Part shown: positions 1 through 10,508 of the stretch, in pieces
Layout of the letters: every line of letters begins with the position of its first letter
Position numbering within the stretch: position 1 is the first letter of the stretch
From: Epiperipatus broadwayi
Lineage: Eukaryota > Onychophora > Udeonychophora > Euonychophora > Peripatidae
Direction: 5' to 3'
Assembly (NCBI GenBank): GCA_028023455.1
Contig: JAQFVV010000182.1
Span: forward strand, 680,001 to 744,000
DNA: 64,000 nt
Notes under the pieces: model-generated
Seen by the model: only the letters and a program-made list of their open reading frames with translations
Told to the model about the DNA's origin: nothing
Database searches by the model: none
Translations under genes and position numbers: made by a program

Positions 1-456
1 TTATCATTGATTTATGGTCACATGTATTAGATTTGCTATGGCATTGTGATGTTTACCTTGAAATATTAAATACACATAAACTAATATTTTCTTTCACCTG
101 GCTATATTAAATTATTATTAGAAATAACATTGTAATAAGAAAATCAAAAATATTATCTTTACATTAAAAGAAACTTTAGGATAATTTGTCTACTTATTCT
201 AGATAAAGTTTGAGATCAATAAAATACCCCATTAATTTCAATGTATATTTATTTGAAATACGCACATATGTAATAAAAGAGTCTTAGATATAAATACATT
301 TTATCTTTTTATAAGTTTAGCTAGCCAGAAGTGAGAGATTTATTATTAATGACATATTAACTATAGTTACAGTTTTTGGCTTGTTCAGTTTGTATGGAAT
401 ATTAAATCTCACTTCCCTATTATCTTTATGCGTATAGTACAGTTTGTTGTTTTTTT
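1..456. other. AT-rich DNA, no gene seen
   Basis: Plain AT-rich sequence. The short open frame crossing 317-571 on the minus strand runs through the SINE fragment that follows and is not a host gene. Confidence 0.6.
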
Positions 457-531
457 CATGTGTCATAGCACCGGCCGGGACGTGAACCCACAACCGACTG
501 CAACCAACTACTTGCTTGCAAGGCAGCTGCC
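457..531 (-). repeat. tRNA-derived SINE fragment, copy 1
   Basis: Read on the minus strand, this matches the SINE at 36276-36384 almost base for base: the GCAGCTGCC stretch, the GCAAGCAAGTA block, the box-B-like GGTTCACGTCC, and the 3' end GCTATGACACATG followed by an A run (T run at 449-456 on the plus strand). The box A half is missing, so this copy is 5'-truncated, the usual outcome of LINE-driven retrotransposition. Confidence 0.7.
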
Positions 532-2105
532 ACCCAAATATGTGAAATATTGATGAGCCAGCTTCCTGCATTATTTGCCATTACAATATATATATATATT
601 ATATATTAGTCATGGATCTTATATTACAAATTTACTAGACTTATATGGTCAGAGTTAATGGTATAATCAAAAAAGTAAATCTAGCATTGCCCGGATTAAA
701 CAATATTAAACAAATCAAACAAATAAACATATATAATGGGCCATCTACAATTTTAGGTTCTAAGCCTTGAAAAAAAATGTTTACATATATATATATATAT
801 GCCTAAAACATATTTTATTCATTTAGTCAATACGATTTTTGAAAATTAAATTTCAAATATACTTCATAGTTTTGTATAAAATTATATAATTTGTGAAAAC
901 AGAATAATTTACTACCATTATCCATTTATAGCAGGTGATTTTTAAAATATAAACCTTTGCAATAATTTAATTGGTGTAAAAAAAGTTAATTCTTTTTTAG
1001 TCATGATAATTAATTTTACTTCAAGACAATTCTAAATTTAGACTGTGTCATTTCCAATGAAAGTACTTTTAAATAATTTAGCTTGTCATTAGATACAAAT
1101 TACTATATATTTTTTTAAAAATGTCAAATTAATTTTAGTCCACATTTACATAATTATAAATTGATTACACTCATTCATCTTACTTAAAACAGTTTGATTA
1201 ATTTATAAATACTGTATCCATAATACTTTCTAGTTTGTTTTTTTTTTTTGTTATTGTTATAAAAGTCTTTTTATACTTTATTTTCTTTTTGAAAAAAATT
1301 GAAATTAATTATTATGAAAAAATGCTTAATTGCTAAGAACTGAATTAAAACTGCATATTCAATAATAAAGCGATAATATTATGTAAATACTGGTGTTACA
1401 AACTTTTCAAATGTTAGTTATATCATTGCAATGTCCTCTAGTGTCAAATATGTTGCAAATGAAACGTGATTCCAATTTCATCCGCATCTCCAAGGTCTTA
1501 CGCAGAAAGCAGATTGAACAATAATATTTATCAGGTCGATGTCACTTTTGTGCTTATTATATAAATTTACAAGTTATAGCCATCGTCAATTTATTTACAA
1601 GAGTATTAAAATAAGTAGATAGTGATTCTATTTTGTGAATTTATAAAATAAGTTAAGTTGAATGAAAGTATGAAAACATTACTATCGCATTTGATATTTG
1701 TCCTCATAAAGTCACTCAATCTGCTTTTTATATAACACGTATAAGACTGAAAATGCAAATAGAAGTGGAATTACTTTTTATTTGCACAGCAGATTAGATA
1801 CTAGATGCCACTGCATTGATATAACTATTGCTTGATAACTTTATCATTTCAGTTACAGTCTATTTATAACCAGTGTTACTTTTTCAGATATCAAGTATTA
1901 TACAGTTTAGATATTAATGACAAAATAAACTTTGTTAAACACTTCAGTATGAAATATTAAATTCTTTATATTTTTTAAATATAACTTTAAATTAATTTTA
2001 AAGATAAAATATATCAATATTTTATTCACACCAAATTCCTTATTATTTTTATGAACTTTGAATTTCTTTTCAACACATGAATGCATAAATGTCAACCATA
2101 AAATT

Positions 2106-2141
<36 letters not shown>

Positions 2142-3392
2142 GTACTAGTGTATTATGATACAGTGGTTTGAACCTGGTGAAGTCTACCTCATAAGAACAA
2201 ATGGGCATTTTCTTTAATAAAAAGAGAGAGAGAGAGAGAGAGAGAAAAGACAATTTTTAATTATATAATTAAAATATATATGAAGTTCTACATGGATATA
2301 TTAGTATTATAATAAAAATATGTTTTTCATATTTATTAAATTTTGCAATTTTGTTTTAGTTTTATATTAAATCTCTCTTGTTAATTTAGAAATAGAAATA
2401 AACAAGTAGATCTAATTAATTTTAAATACGTAAGAAGATACAGTTATTTATATATTCTTTTTGTTTGAGTTAAAAATAATATTAAGAAAAATGAAAAACA
2501 TAAGAAAAAAAATCCAAGATAATTTTTTTTATATTGGTATTTTATCTATCTTTGACTTTGTTTACATCATGAATCGATTACAAATAAAATGGGTCAATTT
2601 TATCTGTCTCTTTTTTTCTTCTTCTGTATTGGACTTGAAGTGCAAGACCAAATTAAATACCGGCATAGTAAGAAAAAATAAATCATTTCCACCAAAAGTA
2701 GCTTTTCAACTGCTGATAAGTGAAAAATTTCAAAGATGAAAAAAAATCACTTTGTTAAAGTTTTTACAATAGAAAAGTAGATCAATCCTTTAAGTTCCAT
2801 TTGCTGCAGTTCTGGCTAGAAAATGTCAGTCAGATTTAAAAAATGTGAAAGCCTGCCTAAGATGAGAAATTTGTTTTCATAACTTGCAAAAGTAGGAGAG
2901 GGAGAGAGAATGAAAAAATGACTGTTGGATAAATACTTTCATATTGATGCTGTCCATGATGGCTATATCTACAAACCATTGCCTTATTATCCATATACAT
3001 GAATAAAAGTTAAACTAGAAGAAATATAAACTAATGCAAGAACCTAGGAAATGGAAAGCCTTTTTATATTAACGTCTAACCAGAAATGGTACACCAGAGG
3101 AGCCAATTTGTATAAGGACCACATATTGAATTTGGATTGTGACTTATTTTCTAAATGATAAGAATTACATCTGAGACAAAAAAAAACAGAAAGGGATAGA
3201 GACATAAAAATATGTATAGTTCAAATTATTTTGTTTAATTGAGATTATTTTAAGGTGAGATTATTTTTATTTTTTGTTTTTTTTCCCTCATATTTATAAT
3301 TCTCATGCTCACACATGAGAATAATATTTTTTGTTTGAACATACATTTATTTTTCTTTTGAGTGTGGTATTTTGTGTATTTTGCCTGTTAGA
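532..3392. other. AT-rich DNA with simple repeats
   Basis: No gene recognised. It holds a CT run joined to a TA run at about 2106-2140 and a GA run at about 2224-2245. Open frames at 1907-2095 and 2461-2739 have low-complexity composition (K, N, I, F) expected from AT-rich noise. Confidence 0.5.
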
Positions 3393-3393
3393 C

Positions 3394-3440
3394 CAAGGAT
3401 GGGCAAATGGTCAATCGCGATTAACTAGTCAATCAAGCAC
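3394..3440 (+). mobile_element. possible hAT terminus, unpaired
   Basis: The stretch beginning CAAGGATGGGCAAATGG and running into TCAATCGCGATTAAC resembles a hAT terminal inverted repeat of the CAGGGGTGGGCAAA type. I found no partner end or 8-bp target duplication nearby, so this may be an orphan end or a chance match. Confidence 0.3.
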
Positions 3441-3580
3441 AGCTGGACAATCGATAGCAGATGTTTCTCCATCAGATTACTGTTGCCTGAATTCTTAATC
3501 TTTTTATTTTTGCATTTATATACTTTATAACAGAGTTTGACCAATGGCAATGCATGAGTGGCAGTACAATGTAGTATCTA

Positions 3581-3753
3581 TATGTCATACTATTTACACC
3601 TTTATATACACTTTATCAATACTTTTATTTGTATTACACTAACAGTTCTGACTATCCTGCAGTCATCATCAGAGTCGAAACTGTTAGTGTAATACAAATA
3701 ATACAAATAAAAGTATTGATAAAATGTATATAAAGGTGTAAATGGTATGATAT
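3581..3753. repeat. short foldback, about 70-bp arms
   Basis: The left arm (about 3581-3652) and right arm (about 3672-3753) are inverted copies: TTTACACCTTTATATACA pairs with TGTATATAAAGGTGTAAA. The loop holds ATCCTGCAGTCATCATC. No coding content. It could be a MITE-like foldback or a retroelement end; the superfamily is not identifiable. Confidence 0.7.
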
Positions 3754-4579
3754 GTTATAATAGAAATCAATACTTAGGAAAAGAAGAAGTATAAAAGTAT
3801 CTATATGTGTTTTTACGTATTTTGTTTTGCTCTTAATCTAAAAAATTTAGCAATTAAGACATTTGCATTAAAACATGCTATGTTTTTTTTGTTTTGAAGA
3901 TGAATTTGTTATATAATACAAAATTTTATTTTAAAAAATTTTTAATCCCTTAATTTTAGATATAATATGATTGCTAAAAAACAAAAAATGTATCATTTTT
4001 GTAATGATTGAGAGGAACTATATTTCTTTAATATGTATAGAGACTGGCTCTGATATCTCATGCTACTGTAGCCTTACCAAAAAAAGGAAATTTGGAGAGA
4101 CATTTTACCAGTTTGCACATAAAGTATCAAGACAACTAACTACCCTGTCAATAGCGAGTTAAGAAAATGAAAATTAAAAGAATTAAAAGCCCAATTGTGT
4201 GTACAGAAACTTTTATTTCAACAACCTATGCAACAATAAATTGTAATTGAAGCATCATATGTTATGACTTACGTTTTGGCAAGAATAAAAAAGTCGATCA
4301 CTGATAGATAATAAATATAAAAGTCGATCATGCTACTTTTAAGTTTGCCTACCCTTGTGTTAGTCAGTAGATGACTAAACAGAATTAAAGTTATTAAAAG
4401 TAAAAGAATGAAATATTTCAGTAAAATTTATTCTGTTTCTAATAATAAAAAAAAAGTGCTTATTTGTTTATTAAGTAATTAAAATTTAAACTGCATTTTT
4501 ATTAAAAAAAAATTTGTAGATCGTATTAATTTTTTTTTTTTTTTAAAAATTTAATATTAAATTATATATCTTAGTATTT
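3754..4579. other. AT-rich DNA, no gene seen
   Basis: The 63-codon frame at 3971-4162 matches nothing I recognise and is probably chance. Nothing else stands out. Confidence 0.5.
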
Positions 4580-4850
4580 TCCTGAAAATTTGTGATGATG
4601 GTATTTTAAATGTTACAATATGTTAGACTATTTCCATCCTCTATCATTAAATGTTGAATGTCTAGAAAATTTTAAACTTTAACTTTTCAAATACAAGCAA
4701 CTATTAGTAATAACACACAAATAGACAACACAGGTTAGTAGACTACACAATGTTTCTAGTAGTAGTATTTTTCACTCTGCTTTAGGTGTTTTTAGCCTTA
4801 TCAGTGATAATATTAGCATAGGAGATGAACTCACACCTTTAGATTCTTGA
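4580..4850 (+). repeat. half copy of the foldback family also at 9995-10508
   Basis: Diverged direct homology to the left arm at about 10012-10243: TTTGTGATGATGG, GGACTATTT/AGACTATTT, AATAATAACACA, then TCTTTAGATG/GCTTTAGGTG followed by a short CAGTGA-type loop. The right arm seen in the 10-kb copy is missing. Reading the minus strand gives CTAAAGCAGAG, a small hairpin, then GAAAC, a pattern that recalls a decayed hammerhead core. Confidence 0.55.
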
Positions 4851-6033
4851 ATATCAAATTTTAAGGCAATGATTTAGCCAAATGAACTATTCTGTCAAAC
4901 AACAGTCAGGAGAAATTTCATTTACTTATTTATGAGAGTTGGTTCACATCCTCAGATTTAATAATATATTAATATTATACGTTTGGAATGACTTCAAATG
5001 GCAAAATAATCAAATTTGATAATAAAATAACATAATTTATTTATACTAATTATAAAATAAATATAATAACTAAATTGTTGCTTATATATTTGCAACTACC
5101 ATAAAATTATAAAATAAATAAAAATAAAATATTGAAATGAACAAACATGAAACTTAAAAATCATGAATGTACAGGGTTCTTTATTAATATTGATTCTAAG
5201 GCTCTGTGATATTTGAATATAAAATCTTACTCATTTAATAAAATATTTTTTATCACGGTTTTTGTTAATATCTTGAATTTACATTCTACATTCACACACA
5301 TCTTTGATAATAGTTTCTATAAATTCAGTTTTAATTTTAATTAATTTTCTTGTAGACAAAGAAAATGAATCGCACTATAAGCAAGTGCATGGTAGGTCTT
5401 ACAGCAGAGCCCTCTTCTTTTTTTATGGTATTTTTTTTTTCATGTAAGTAGGCAAAATTGATTCTATTCATGTTCAATGTCCAAATCTGGATAAATAGAC
5501 ATAATTTCAAATTTTTGACAGATGTGCTTTTTATTCTTTAGTTGGTCATGGCAAATACTTTCTGGTAGCAAACATTAGACTAATTGCTGAATTAGATGTA
5601 GTATTGAAAAATAATTTTAAACAGCAATGTAAACCTATTCTATCACATGAATCTGAAGAAAAGTATTTTAATTAGCAGCTTGCTTTCTTGCTGGTAATGA
5701 CCAATCTATAGACTTTTCTATCAGCATTTTCTCTTTTCTTCCTGGAATTATTTTGCACTGCTGGTTTCTCTGATTCAAGACTAAAAACTACTATTGTTTT
5801 TCCAGATCTATTTAAAATATTGCTCCAAAGCAAGAAAACCATATCCTATCATCCTAAGTATTTAATGGTATTTATTTTTGTTATCTTGATAAATGTGTTT
5901 ATTGCACTGGACTCTGTAATAATTTATATTGGAAACATCTTTCTCTCAAATTCGAATACCATTTAATTATACAAATCATATTCTCTTTCTACATTCAGTT
6001 ATTAATTTTCCAAACAATTATAAAATATCTTTC
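4851..6033. other. AT-rich DNA, no gene seen
   Basis: Nothing supportable was found on either strand. A short frame begins near 5929 but it enters the adjoining MITE. Confidence 0.5.
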
Positions 6034-6041
6034 ATCTATGG

Positions 6042-6535
6042 CAGGAGTGGGCAATTGTTTTGGCTCGGGGGCTGCATAGGTTGGCAGAGGGCCACATTGG
6101 GGGCCATTTTGGAAGTAAAGGTTAGCAGAGGGCTGCACCCTTTTTTCATGACCCAATAAACACACTGCTTTATTCCCTGTTTTACCAAAAAAATATTTGT
6201 TTTGTCCATTCTTCATTAAACACACGACATTCATCACCGATTTTACATTTTTTCAGAGGGTTCATGGTCTCACTTAAGTTGGAAATGTATATATTTGCTA
6301 ATGCAAAGACAAAATTGAAATTAAACAGATCAACTGGAAAAGCACTGCACATTGTATCTACACTGCGCATGTGTAATGACATGGCCATTTTAGTGAAAAA
6401 TACAAGACAAATCTTTGGTTGCACATGGGAAGGAAATCTCAGTTCAAGGTGGATTTTTCTGATTGTCTTGGTGGGCCGCATAAAAACTCTTAGAGGGCCA
6501 CATATGGCCCTTGGGCCACTATTTGCCCACCCCTA
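6042..6535. mobile_element. hAT MITE, 494 bp
   Basis: Non-autonomous hAT transposon. The left end CAGGAGTGGGCAATTG and the inverted right end TTTGCCCACCCCTA form terminal inverted repeats of the hAT CAGGGGTGGGCAAA type. An exact 8-bp target duplication, ATCTATGG, lies at 6034-6041 and 6536-6543. The subterminal GGCCACATTGGGGGCC and GGGCCACATATGGCCC blocks are characteristic of this group and stand out by GC content. Frames inside (5929-6159, 5995-6237, 6182-6481, 6264-6536) are frames through the element, not genes. The intact duplication and the nearly matching ends suggest a fairly recent insertion. Confidence 0.92.
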
Positions 6536-6543
6536 ATCTATGG

Positions 6544-7162
6544 TGATTGTGAAAAAAAGAGAAAAAAAATATGACAACTTTAAAATATTTCTCTAGCCTA
6601 TTTAATTCTTAATAAAATATCTGAATTTATTAACAACTTTATCATACAAAAAGGCAAATTATTTTGGTAAGCCTCTTTCTGAAGGCAAATCTAAAGGATC
6701 ATAAAATATGGTGCATTATCTCTTTTTTAAAAAAAAAAAAACTAGCTTGTATATAAAAACTTAAATAAATTAACTATTTTCTCTTTCTTTCTCTTCATTA
6801 CACAAGTTATAATTTTACCAGTTTGAATTTCTTTACAAAATATTTCTTGGTTTTATTAAGTCTAATTTCGTTTATTTATTAAACTGATATAATCACTTGT
6901 TATACATATATTTAATGCACGTGATGTCCATTAAATATAGCAATCTATAGAATTTACAAGTCAATTTATTATATTTTTTTACTAAGCAGACTTTAATAAT
7001 TTTATGACAAGGTAGCTTTGTAATACAAATGATTCTACTTGAAATTGATTTAAAATCATAAAATAATTCTACTTGCAATCATTTGTATTGTTATTATATA
7101 TGTATAAATTATATAGAAAAAAATGCCCTTCCAACTATATGCTATAAATAGACAATATTTAA
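6544..7162. other. AT-rich DNA, no gene seen
   Basis: Nothing recognised. A small repeat of ATTCTACTTG occurs twice at about 7031-7075. Confidence 0.5.
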
Positions 7163-7760
7163 TATCAATAAATGTTTAAAAAGAATGAGAACCCATCCAT
7201 TCTTAAAGCTTTCATTAAATAAACCAACATTTGCTGCTGGAAATGAAGTGCAATCTTATTTAAGATCTAGATTTTTTAAAATCAGCTTATTACTTATAAA
7301 GGTTCAAATTATGTATCCCAGGAAAGGAAAAAATATCTTATTTTTATGACCTGTGATAATAAACCACCTTAGTTTGTATATACATAATTATTAAATAGCA
7401 TGGTTCTTTTAAAACATTTACTGATGTTGAGTGTTTCTAATCATAGCATGTAAGTTGAAGATTAGTTTTCTTCCATTTAATTTATATATACATTTTTAAA
7501 TATGCTATTTTATTTTATAATTGTATTTAAACTAATATGGTTTATTATCATTGATTCTTTAAAATGAGATGTTTTCTCTTCTCTAAATATATAATTCAAA
7601 CATTTACAGGTAATAAGCTGATTTTAAAAAAATCTAGCTCTTAAATAAGATGGTGCTCATTTTCAAAAAGTCAATAAATGAAGATTTATTTAATAGTAAG
7701 TTTTAAGAATGGGTGGTTGCCTGTTTTCTTAAAACATTTATTGATATAAAGTGCTGTGTA
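7163..7760. repeat. inverted repeat with about 150-bp diverged arms
   Basis: The left arm (about 7163-7315) contains CATTCTTAAA, CATTTGCTG and AAAATCAGCTTATTAC. The right arm (about 7590-7757) contains the inverted forms GTAATAAGCTGATTTT and TTTTAAGAATGGGTGG. Between them, about 7400-7530 is a diverged direct copy of 7727-7850 (both carry TTAAAACATTTA and a TTTCTTTTATC/TTTTCTTCCATT block). This is an old foldback repeat with a partial tandem duplication. No coding potential. Confidence 0.6.
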
Positions 7761-8937
7761 TTCTCAGCACATGAGTGGCTGAGTAGTTTCTTTTATCTAA
7801 TTTAGAAAAATGCTATATTATTTAATAATTATATATGTGTTTATGTGTTAGATGTATAAATAATAAATAAATTGCAGAAGCAAGCTTTCAATTATTCTAG
7901 CATAATCTTTATCAATACTATCTCAAAATAAATGCACCAACTTCTATAATGAACTATTTCACATTAATTGTTATGCATCATTAACTCTTTATTAATTAAG
8001 CAAATTATTTTACTATATTAATAAAAATAACTTCCTTTACCTTTTTTATTCTTATTTTCTTAATGTAATATGTTTATTTTATTAAAATTGAAAACGAACA
8101 CTCTATTACATTTTAGTTCATGGTTCTTGAAAACAGAAAGTATTTATGTATTATTTGTTTTATGTGCTTTAATTTTTTCATATAATAATTGATGGTTTTT
8201 AAATCCATTTTTCAATGACAAGTGAGAATCACCAATAATTATATAAATTATATTATTTTTTTTGCTTTTTATTAATCCTTGCTATATAATATCCTATTTA
8301 CATTGAAGGTTACACTGTAAGTCAACAATTAGTCAACACATATACATTTTATCTCTTTATTACTACCTTTTGCATTGTATGGTATTAGACCACATTTGAA
8401 TTTATTCGAAAATTTTCTATAACCTCTCTTAAATAACCAATATCATATTCTTTTGACAATATTTATTGTTTTAAAAAATCTAATATTTTAATTATTATCA
8501 CTTACATACTTATATAATTAGTTAAGTTAATATTTAGCAAATTATTTTTAAATATAAGTAAAATATTCACTCCACCAAATATTTTTGAAGCATATGAATA
8601 AAGATATCTGAGAAAAAACAAAGGACAAATTATATAAGTATACAAATAATAAAAATAAAAATATTAAAAATATAGAAAGTGTCAAAAATATGATATTTGA
8701 TATATTAAAAAAATTATTGAAAACTTTAGAAGAAATTCAAATAATTCAACAATAAGAATAAAAAAGGATTTCAATACCATATAATGCAAAAGATAATAAT
8801 AAAGAAATCAAAAACATTTGTTCTGAGCATTATGATGTTGCTTAAAAGTGTATTATTAAACAGAAAAAAAACATAACATATAAAATTGTTTTCCTTTGTA
8901 GGACCTCATATTTTGGGAACATCATTTACTTTAAAAG
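7761..8937. other. AT-rich DNA, no gene seen
   Basis: Nothing supportable on either strand. Confidence 0.5.
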
Positions 8938-9054
8938 AAAGTTAAAAGAAACAAAACAGGCAAAACACTCTATACGTATTGCCACTCAGTGAAAGTCAGA
9001 ATAATCAATGGATGCCAGAAGGCTTGTGCATAAAATCCCCATCTAGTGCTACTC

Positions 9055-9113
9055 ATCCAATAGCCCCAGACTAGTTTCTGGCTTGTGGCCTTTGTCAGTG
9101 AGGAGTCTTGGAT
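9055..9113 (-). ncRNA. hammerhead ribozyme-like motif, copy 1
   Basis: On the minus strand: helix I 5' side ATCCAA...TCCTCA, core CTGACAA, helix II GGC-CACAA-GCC, then GAAAC, then TAGTC (scissile C opposite 9069), then helix I 3' side TGGGGC..TTGGAT. Helix I pairs 6 bp plus about 5 bp around a small internal loop, and helix II is perfect in this copy. The core differs from CTGANGA at the conserved G8 (A here), so this copy is probably catalytically dead. Confidence 0.6.
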
Positions 9114-9576
9114 CTGAGAGCACTGCACCTAGATCTTAGGATCTAATGCAACTCTCCAGCAGCCACTTTTTATCTCTACGTAACTACAAAACTATGAGTT
9201 TTAAATTGAAAGCATTATAATCTTTTCAATCCAAGCTCATTAGCTTATATAGTCATATTGGTCTGAACTCAGTTCAGTACCTATACATTTTGGTGACTTT
9301 GGTTCTTGAATAACCATAGTCACCATTATTCTATTAGGCAGGATTGGTTTTAAGTCAATAAACATCACATGATCACCATTTTTTATGCTTTCTCATAACT
9401 GTTATCAAAAATAGGCAAAACTCTCTATACATATTGCCATTCAGTGCAATCCAGAATAATCATTGGATGCCAGAAGGCTTGCATATAAAATCCCCACCCA
9501 GACTAGTTAAGTAGAGATAAAAGTTGGTTGCTGGAGGGTTGCATTAGATTCTAAAATCTAGGTGCAGTGCTCTCAG

Positions 9577-9633
9577 ATTCAAGGTTCATCACTGATAAAG
9601 GTGACAAGCCAGAAACTAGTCTGGGGATATAAT
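9577..9633 (+). ncRNA. hammerhead ribozyme-like motif, copy 2
   Basis: Core CTGATAA (9592-9598), GAAAC (9612-9616) and TAGTC (9617-9621), with the same helix I layout as the other copies. G8 is A, as in copy 1 of the same insertion, which suggests both derive from one inactive parent or underwent local gene conversion. Confidence 0.55.
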
Positions 9634-9994
9634 ACGAGTAGGCACTAGATGGGGATTTTATGCACAAACCTTCTGGAATCCACTGATTACTCTGGCTTGC
9701 ACTGAGAGGCAATAAGTATAGAGAGTTCTGCCTGTTTTGATAACAGTTATGAGCAAGCATAGGAAATGGTGATCATGTGATGTTTATTGGTGTAAAGTTA
9801 AAAGAATTACAAATAATACACAAACATCATCTGTAATTAAAGTCTAATGTAATGGAAAGAATTTGGATAAAGGAAAAATATTACATGAAGAGAAAAATAA
9901 TAAGAAATGCAGAATAAAAGAAGCTATTTGTAATAACAGAAAATAATTTGCTTAATCAATAAGAAAGTGTGATGGTTAAAATGAAACAGTGCAT

Positions 9995-10508
9995 TGTAAA
10001 ATATTTGCATAAAAGTTTGTGATGATGGCATTTTAGTTGCACTGATGTGATGGACTATTTAAATCATCTAGTATGAAATATTAAATGTTTTTGGAAAAAA
10101 ATATAAACTTTATTTAAATTTGCCTATTACATTAAACTGTTAATAATAACACATGCCTTAGTATATGCACAATGCTTTAAGTGGCATTATTCATCTCTTT
10201 TCTTTAGATGTTGCCGGTCTGACCAGTGACAGTACTAGCATTGGAACTGAATTTTATTCAATTGCTATGCTAGTACTGGTCACTGGTGAAAACAGCAACA
10301 CATAAAGAAAAGAAGAGGATATTACCTCTCGAAACTTTATGTATATACTAACTTATGTGCTGCTAGTAACAGTGGAATGTAATTAGGAAATTTAAATAAA
10401 GTTTAACCAGTTTTCTAAAGACATTCAGTATTTAATATTAGATAATGTAAATAGTCCAACATATAAGTACAAGTGCATTATGGAGTTAATGCATACATTT
10501 TAAGATTG
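9995..10508. repeat. foldback element, about 220-250-bp arms
   Basis: The left arm (about 9995-10243) and right arm (about 10262-10508) are inverted copies: ACCAGTGACAGTACTAGCA against TGCTAGTACTGGTCACTGG near the loop, and ATAAACTTTATTTAAATT against AATTTAAATAAAGTTT-type blocks further out. Near the loop the right arm carries AGAGG-ATATTA-CCTCT followed by GAAAC (10331-10335), a hairpin-plus-GAAAC arrangement like the 3' half of a hammerhead. No intact CTGANGA precedes it. Homologous to 4580-4850. Confidence 0.7.

Larger units (their letters stand above)
8951..9793. mobile_element. composite hammerhead-ribozyme retroelement, 843 bp
   Basis: The insertion is bounded by an exact 13-bp target duplication, AAAGTTAAAAGAA (8938-8950 and 9794-9806). 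It contains three partial copies of a unit of about 200-240 bp. The first is a minus-oriented unit with a hammerhead (8951-9185). The second is a minus-oriented unit whose ribozyme is deleted (about 9358-9510). The third is a plus-oriented unit with a hammerhead (9540-9793). Units two and three form a foldback ending in CACATGATCACCAT and its complement. The spacer at about 9240-9300 carries GGTCTGAACTCAGTTCAGT, which recurs in the foldback at 55.6 kb. A long, variable-size duplication fits retrotransposition rather than cut-and-paste. Candidate relatives are animal retrozymes or PLE terminal repeats. The open frame 9551-9760 on the minus strand is a frame through this element. Confidence 0.75.

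Noticed and set aside
3660-3710. Minus-strand CTGATGA with a TGACT/AGTCA helix and GAAC, resembling a hammerhead.
   Set aside because: The GAAA(C) segment lacks one A, no cleavage triplet or separate helix I can be drawn, and the flanking arms pair with each other instead. Treated as a plain foldback.
5995-6536. Three overlapping open frames of 80-99 codons.
   Set aside because: They all lie in or across the hAT MITE at 6042-6535 and have no conserved protein.
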